Shown: piece by piece, positions 58,770 to 64,000 of the stretch
How the letters are laid out: each line of letters begins with the position of its first letter
Numbering within the stretch: position 1 is the first letter of the stretch
Assembly: GCA_029204225.1 (NCBI GenBank)
Contig: CM055103.1
Span: forward strand, 19,234,925 to 19,298,924
DNA from: Diphasiastrum complanatum
Lineage: Eukaryota; Streptophyta; Lycopodiopsida; Lycopodiales; Lycopodiaceae
Reading direction: 5' to 3'
Length of the DNA: 64,000 bases
Made by a program: the position numbers and the translations under genes
The notes under the pieces: generated by a model
Database searches by the model: none
What the model was told of the DNA's origin: nothing
What the model saw: only the letters and a program-made list of their open reading frames with translations

Positions 58770-60280
58770 GATTTTGGCGGGCGAGCGGGCACAAGGGCGG
58801 CGCCAGGCAGGCGGGCACCCGGCAGGCGCCGGGCAGGCACCGCTGGGCGGTGATGGCGCCGGGCAGGGTTGGCCCTGGGGCCGGGCAGCAAAGAGGTGGC
58901 ACACACACACACACACAAGTTTATGAGGAGTTTGTGTATATATGCCCTCCCCATAGTTTGATAGGAATGCTTATGGGACAAAGATTGGTTGCCTGGACAC
59001 GTGGCGTCGGGGCAGCCAGTTTTCAAAAAAAAAAAAAAAACTTGTGGTCAGGAGGGCACCGTGCTGGCAAGATGCGAGGCCCCCCTCCCCCCCCCCCCCA
59101 CCCGCCCAAAAAAGAACAAGGGATAGTAGCAAGGAACAAGGGCCCCTAAGTACAGTAGGGTACTTGTCATGGTGCACATAGCATCCGTGAGCAGTGATCA
59201 CAGACATGTGGCATTACGTCATTGGTTGAGAACACGCAGATTATGAGCCATAGCACAGGCTACAAATAGATTAAAATCTTGACCGTCTATCTCTTTCCTG
59301 CTACGTCAGGTATAGTTCATCCAACGATGGACAACAGCCTAGCTGGTAGATTTGCCACCCCGTGGCTCATCTTGCTACAGGCCGTAGCCCAGCTCCTCAT
59401 GAACGATACCTAGTTCGTAAATAATGTATTGGAGAGTGGCTTCAATAGCAATAGACTCAGTCCATTAAACATCTTGACTTGTGTAAGACCTCCATACAAT
59501 GTTGTGTTTGTTGTAATTAATTGTTTTGAGGTCATGAGTATTGTGAGACAATGCTATGAGTGTTTGAGAAAAGCATGTCAATGTTGAAGGCTCTTGGAAT
59601 TTCGTGAAGCCCTTGGTGTTTTGTATATTTCAAGCGCGATTGCATTCAAACAAGAAAGGAGGCCCACTCATGTGGCTCAATCAACATAAGACATGCATTT
59701 CTATGGAGAGGGAATAGCAAATGGAAAAGCTTGGAATTAAGGATAAAAACCTTATTCTTGTTGTACTCTATAACCCCAAGAGCTATTTACAATATTTATT
59801 ATGATAACACTTTGTGGGATGTTTGACTAACAAAGGGTTATATCCAAGTGTTAGTCAAATTTTTGACACAAAAAATTGGGCTAATTTTGAAGCTTAATTT
59901 TGCTATGATATAAAAATTAAAAGCCGCAAAATTTCAATGTAAAATGGCTAAAAATCGCCAATAGTTAGGGGTCCCAGCCCGCTCGTAATGTGGCTAGAAG
60001 AAATTTTGGCCTTAGAATTGGCCCTTAAAATTTTTGACGGCCTTTAAAAATCGGCCTATAATATAGTTTCGATTATCATTAGAGGAGTTCTAAATCCAAA
60101 AAAGACCCTTTGTAAAGATTCTCTTTTTATTTTTTCTCAAATTTTGCTTACACATGGACCAATCAAAACACTCAAATTTAAAACCTACATAAAGTAACTC
60201 ATTGAAATTGAAAAAAAAGGCTTTCTTAATAATGCTATAATTCGGCGTCGAGGGTAGCTCACAGACATGACATGTTATTC
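58770..60280. other. GC-rich then AT-rich sequence, no gene recognised
   Basis: The left part (58770-59110) is GC-rich with CA, A and C runs. Frames there are compositional artefacts. The right part (59150-60280) has no recognisable coding or transposon content. Confidence 0.45.
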
Positions 60281-60291
60281 ATAGTATAATA

Positions 60292-60742
60292 TGTAATTAT
60301 CATTAAAAATAGCCTAACTCTCTAACCGTAGCTCCGATTGAGACGCAAATTATAATATTAGAATGCGCTCGACGAGAGCTTTCCAATGGTAGCCTATATA
60401 ACCTACTTCCAAGCTATCGTTCAAAAGTTATGGCCGATCAAAGTTTATAAAAAAGTTAAATATCGCTTTTGTGCAACCATAGAGCACTCTCTCACTGAGA
60501 GGGTGCTTTATGGTCGCATAGAAGCGATATTTGACTCTCTATAGTCGAACAGAAACGATATTTGACTTTTTTCAAAAACTTTGACCGGCCATAACTTTTG
60601 AACGGTAGCTCGAAAGTAGGTCATGTAGGGTATTGTTGGAAAGCTCTTGTTGATGAGCGCGTTCCAACGGTATAATTTTCGTCTCAATCGAAGCTACGGT
60701 TAGAGAGCTATGCTATTTTTAATGAACTACAAATGATAATGT
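60292..60742. repeat. 450-bp long inverted repeat (foldback)
   Basis: The left arm 60292-60494 pairs with the right arm 60497-60532 plus 60557-60742. Matching text includes CTCTCTAACCGTAGCT, CGATTGAGACG, GAGCTTTCCAA, GTTCAAAAGTTATGGCCG and AAATATCGCTT. The apex is near 60495, and a 24-nt extra piece (60533-60556) repeats GCGATATTTGACT. No terminal transposase signal or ORF is present. It could be a foldback MITE or a hairpin-RNA locus. Confidence 0.88.
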
Positions 60743-60912
60743 ACATAGAATGGCTAAGCATAAAAAATAGTGCGGGTAGAAATGAAAAAGCATTTGGGCG
60801 GAAACAGATTGATTTTATGCGACTAGTTATAAGCAATATGATATTGAATATGCTCTACCATTAGGTAATAGCGATTTTGCCAATCGCTGTAAACTGCCGC
60901 ACGGACTCCATA

Positions 60913-60913
<1 letters not shown>

Positions 60914-60957
<44 letters not shown>
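60914..60957. repeat. (CA)n microsatellite
   Basis: About 22 CA units. Confidence 0.97.
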
Positions 60958-60959
<2 letters not shown>

Positions 60960-61630
60960 TCTGAAATGCAACACCCCTTCATGAGGTGCGCCCGACAATC
61001 AATGGAAATGTAGAGACATTCATTGCATTTCAGCGAATGGTTACCTATTATGTTAATTGTTGACAATGCATTTTATATTGAACATGCTGTTTGCTGAAAT
61101 ACTCATGTACTAATCAACCATGTGGTTTACATCCAGATCAGCGATCCGCTTCACATACATAACAATGATTCTATCGCTACACTACAGATGATTGATTATC
61201 ATGCCACTCTTCCACTTTTGATACTTTTTCTATTCAAGAAAAAATACAATATTACTTGGACATGTACTTCTCACATATTTCTCCATTTGATCCTTGACTA
61301 CATTGTCAAGATATCATTCCATCAATACAAAGCCAGGTATGACATTTCTAGGCTACTTATCTTTGATGCACTTACACATAGTCTAATGTTTTCATTCTTT
61401 TAGTAACCAATACTTGCTACTACTCAGAATGACGGTTCCACCTACAAAGTTGTTGGAAGTATTTCTCTTCTATGCGGTGGCTAGGTCTAATCAAAGGTCC
61501 GGGTCGTAGTAGAGTGCTGCTGGTGTTGAGTGAAATCAGCCACCAACTTTGCCTTTTCCTACTGAAGCTGTAAGCTACCCGCCTCAGTGCGTGTTGTCCT
61601 GACAATGTGCCGAAAATGCTGTATTGCAGC
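60960..61630. other. sequence without recognisable gene
   Basis: Short frames without domains. It lies between the foldback and a gypsy remnant. Confidence 0.45.
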
Positions 61631-61634
61631 TCAT

Positions 61635-62180
61635 TCAAATTTGGGCCGCTAGTGGTAATTGCTCCCAAGGTTCAAGGTTAGGGAAGGGGCGTCCATAGTG
61701 GGGGTAAGACATAGGGTCATATGGAAGGAGACCTGAAATTGGCAGAGAAGATGTATTTTGAGGAAATGAAAGTGGAGGGGATTGAGGCTTTGGAGGAGGT
61801 GAATGTGGAGGTGATTGGTGTTTTGGAGGAGAATTAACTTTCGAAGGATAAGAATGGATGGGAGTAGTTGTCACAGTGGTGGATTGGGTTTGGGTTAGTA
61901 AATGTAGTGCAAAGTCATCTATGTTGACCGAGGAGTCAAGTAGAGTGGAGGTATGTATGGGAGAAGCCCATGTTAAGCGTGAGAAAAGGTGCTGAGTATG
62001 GCAGTAGGTGGTGGATGTAATGGTGGAATGGTAGAGTTGTTAGTAATGTTAGGAGGAAGCGATACCTGAACAACTAAACTGACTGTCGTTGGCAGGACCA
62101 CTCCAAATGAGCCTGATCCGAAAGTGCTTGCATCCAAAGAGTTGCATGATGCTGCTACTGCTTGTTATCTTTGGTGGGAC
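61635..62180 (-). pseudogene. proline-rich gypsy-associated fragment
   Basis: The frame 61874-61635 encodes a Pro/Ser/His-rich stretch (PPKHQSPPHSPPPKPQSPPL) followed by PYDPMSYPHYGRPFPNLEPW. It lies directly downstream of the RNase H end of a gypsy pol on the same strand. It may be gag from a rearranged copy or an extra ORF. No domain is recognised. Confidence 0.35.
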
Positions 62181-62187
62181 TATTGGA

Positions 62188-63998
62188 TTAGGGACTTTTG
62201 TTGTGCCAAAACTTACTTTGGGACCTGAGAAGATTTAAGGCTCTCTCCGGATTCAGCATGTTCAGGAGATAATGACGAAACTTTTGAATTGGATAAACCA
62301 TTGCCAAAGCTTCACGCTCGGTAGTGGTGTAATTGACTTCAGTAGGTATCAATTGTCTACTGAGAAATCGAATTGGATAATCCTTCTTGAATTCTCTCAG
62401 TTGGGTGAACACTGCTCCAATGACATACTTGGATGCAGATGCATCGGTATGCACATGGAATTCCTTGGAGTAATTAGGAGCCTGGAAAATAGGTGTGTTT
62501 ATGAGGGCTTCTTTCAACCATTTAAACGCTACTCATTGTTCATCAATCCACTTGGGGAGAACAACCACCTTATAGATTTATCATGCTTTATTAACGAAAT
62601 TGAGATTAAAAAAGAAATATTATAGTTGGCGTGGCCTAGGAATGAATAAACTTCGTAAATAGTGCGCAGTTCTAGCAGATTTTGAATGATCATGACCTTT
62701 TCATGGTCAGTTGCGATACCGTTTTTGAAATGATGTCCTAATACAATGTCGTGTGTTACCCAAATCTGGCATTTTTTAGAGTTCAAAGAGATTTTGAAAC
62801 GTTGACATTGGATAAAAAAAATTTCAAGTATAGACATATGATGTGTTTCTTTTGAATGTGCTCCTAACTCGTCCAAGTAAACCTCTAGGGTATCTCCCAT
62901 ATGCCGAGAAAATGCAGCTTGCATAACATGTTGAAATGTGCTAGGAGCATTACAGAGGCCGAAAGGCATGACTTTCCAATAGAAGGTTTCTCATTCTGTG
63001 GCAAAGGCGATTTTATGCTGATCTTGTTCAGCAATTTGGATCATGTTTTAGCCACTAAAGCCATCTAAGAATGAGTAGGCCTCATCTCCTGCGAGATTTT
63101 CTAGGATGGATTCTCCAAAAGGTAATGAAAAATGACTACATTCTGTGACAACATTAAGTTTCATGAAGTCGACACAAATGCAAAGTTTTCCATTTCTCTT
63201 AGGAACGATTATGATTGGAGAAACCAACTCAGCATGTTCGATATCATAGATGAATCCTGCATCTAGCAAGTGTTGTAATTCTTCTTTTATTTTGGCCTGG
63301 TAGATTGGATTGCATCGGTATGGACGGCTAGCAGCTTGTCTCGCTCCCGGTTTAAGGGAAATACAATGCACGACTGCTTGGGGTGAAACTCCTTGCATGC
63401 CCTTATAGGACCAGGCAAAGACATGTCGATACTTTCATAGACATTTTTCAAGCTTTCTGTGTTGCTCTCGATTGAAATGACCCCCGACGTTAACAATATA
63501 TTCGTTATTCTCATTGGGCTCACTCAAGGAGAGGGTGATGGTGCGTGCATGACCTTCATAGGGGGAATTACCATTTGGCTCGCGTCGATCTTGTGGTAAT
63601 TGTATAGTCACATCCTCGATCATGTAATCTTTAAAGTATGCAGGCACATCATGTACGGGTGATTCGAGAGGAGCTTTGCCCTTTAACTGCCTTGGCAGTG
63701 ATTTGGGAGGTTCTGGAAGAGGTGTATGAGCTAAGGCGATTTTAGGAACAACCCGAGTAGTAATAAGGTCTCTAGGAGGTTGGATCAAGAGCGGTTTCTT
63801 CATTTTCTCCTTCATGGTATTTCCACGAGATTGTGGCTTCTGAGGACGTGAGGTGTGCAGATGAGAAATTGGTGGCACATCATGGAGGATTTCATTGTCG
63901 ATTTGATAAATTGTCTTTTCCTCACATAGGTTTTTGGATAGTTGGGCCGTTTGACACGATAGAATTTGGTATCAGGTTTTTCAATGATAACCTTGGCG
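62188..63998 (-). pseudogene. Ty3/gypsy protease-linker, RT and RNase H, open at right edge
   Basis: Read on minus from the right edge, linker text (63878-63435, ending FNREQHRKLEKCL) leads to the pre-RT motif FAWSYKGMQG near 63405. RT follows: RPYRCNPIYQAKIKEELQHL, SPIIIVPKRNGKLCICVDF, SFLDGFSG (63398-63048), two nonsense codons (near 63045 and 62985), then MPFGLCNAPSTFQHVM. The catalytic box reads YLDE instead of YxDD near 62880. RT thumb and RNase H (HVHTDASASKYVIGAVFTQ, YTTTEREALAMVY) run to about 62200. The changed active-site residue plus stops show it is dead. Integrase is absent. Confidence 0.9.
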
Positions 63999-64000
63999 AC

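Noticed and set aside
58540-59207. Several overlapping Pro/Gly/Arg-rich frames on both strands
   Set aside because: They come from the GC-rich duplications, poly-C and CA runs. They shadow one another and show no domain.

Overview
This is nuclear DNA of a land plant with a transposon-rich, intron-expanded genome. The evidence is the plant-type eIF2-beta gene with a telo-box (AAACCCT) near its promoter, tRNA-iMet primer sites (TGGTATCAGAGC) next to Copia LTRs, a TGTAACACCCC chromovirus LTR, and Ty3/gypsy elements carrying an extra ORF after pol. A species cannot be named from the sequence; a fern, gymnosperm or other large-genome plant would fit.

Left third (1-18.5 kb): a host gene full of transposons. 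Five coding exons on the minus strand (17.43 kb down to 4.24 kb) encode the N-terminal part of translation initiation factor eIF2-beta. All splice sites and phases agree. The C-terminal exons are not visible and should lie beyond the left edge. The introns hold a LINE remnant (14.3-15.7 kb), a decayed antisense Copia (10.4-12.2 kb), a chromovirus LTR (8.5-9.2 kb), a hAT transposase pseudogene (5.2-7.3 kb) interrupted by a 65-bp tRNA-derived SINE with a perfect 13-bp target duplication, three copies of a dispersed LTR-like repeat, and a truncated Copia at the left edge.

Middle (18.5-54.5 kb): intergenic retrotransposon accumulation. There is a deletion-scarred Copia on + (20.9-23.3 kb), two further Copia LTRs (23.4 and 26.1 kb), a Copia 3' end on minus (about 28.1-30.0 kb), and a minus-strand Ty3/gypsy (30-38.3 kb) with an intact integrase triad, gag, protease and an extra ORF. 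A partial + strand gypsy follows (39.8-43.4 kb). Last is a structurally complete relative at 44,918-54,462 with 1.26-kb LTRs, an ATTTC target duplication, a tRNA-Asp-type primer site, a solo LTR inserted in gag and a large pol deletion. In the last two, the extra ORF has a conserved two-exon structure.

Right part (54.5-64 kb): a complete minus-strand ORF for a coiled-coil protein with a C-terminal hydrophobic anchor (56.4-57.5 kb), a GC-rich tandem and hairpin zone (58.5-59.1 kb), a 450-bp foldback (60.3-60.7 kb) and a minus-strand gypsy pol pseudogene running off the right edge.

The most unusual theme is that several unrelated retroelements each carry a private, iterated short motif, often a dyad, in noncoding segments: TTCnnGAA (heat-shock-element cores) before the extra ORF at 49.4-49.8 kb, RCGAAGGTTY in both noncoding spacers of the minus gypsy, GCGACACTGTCGC in a Copia LTR, a 23-bp repeat in another LTR, and paired TGTCGGAATCCGACA dyads at 44.6-44.7 kb.
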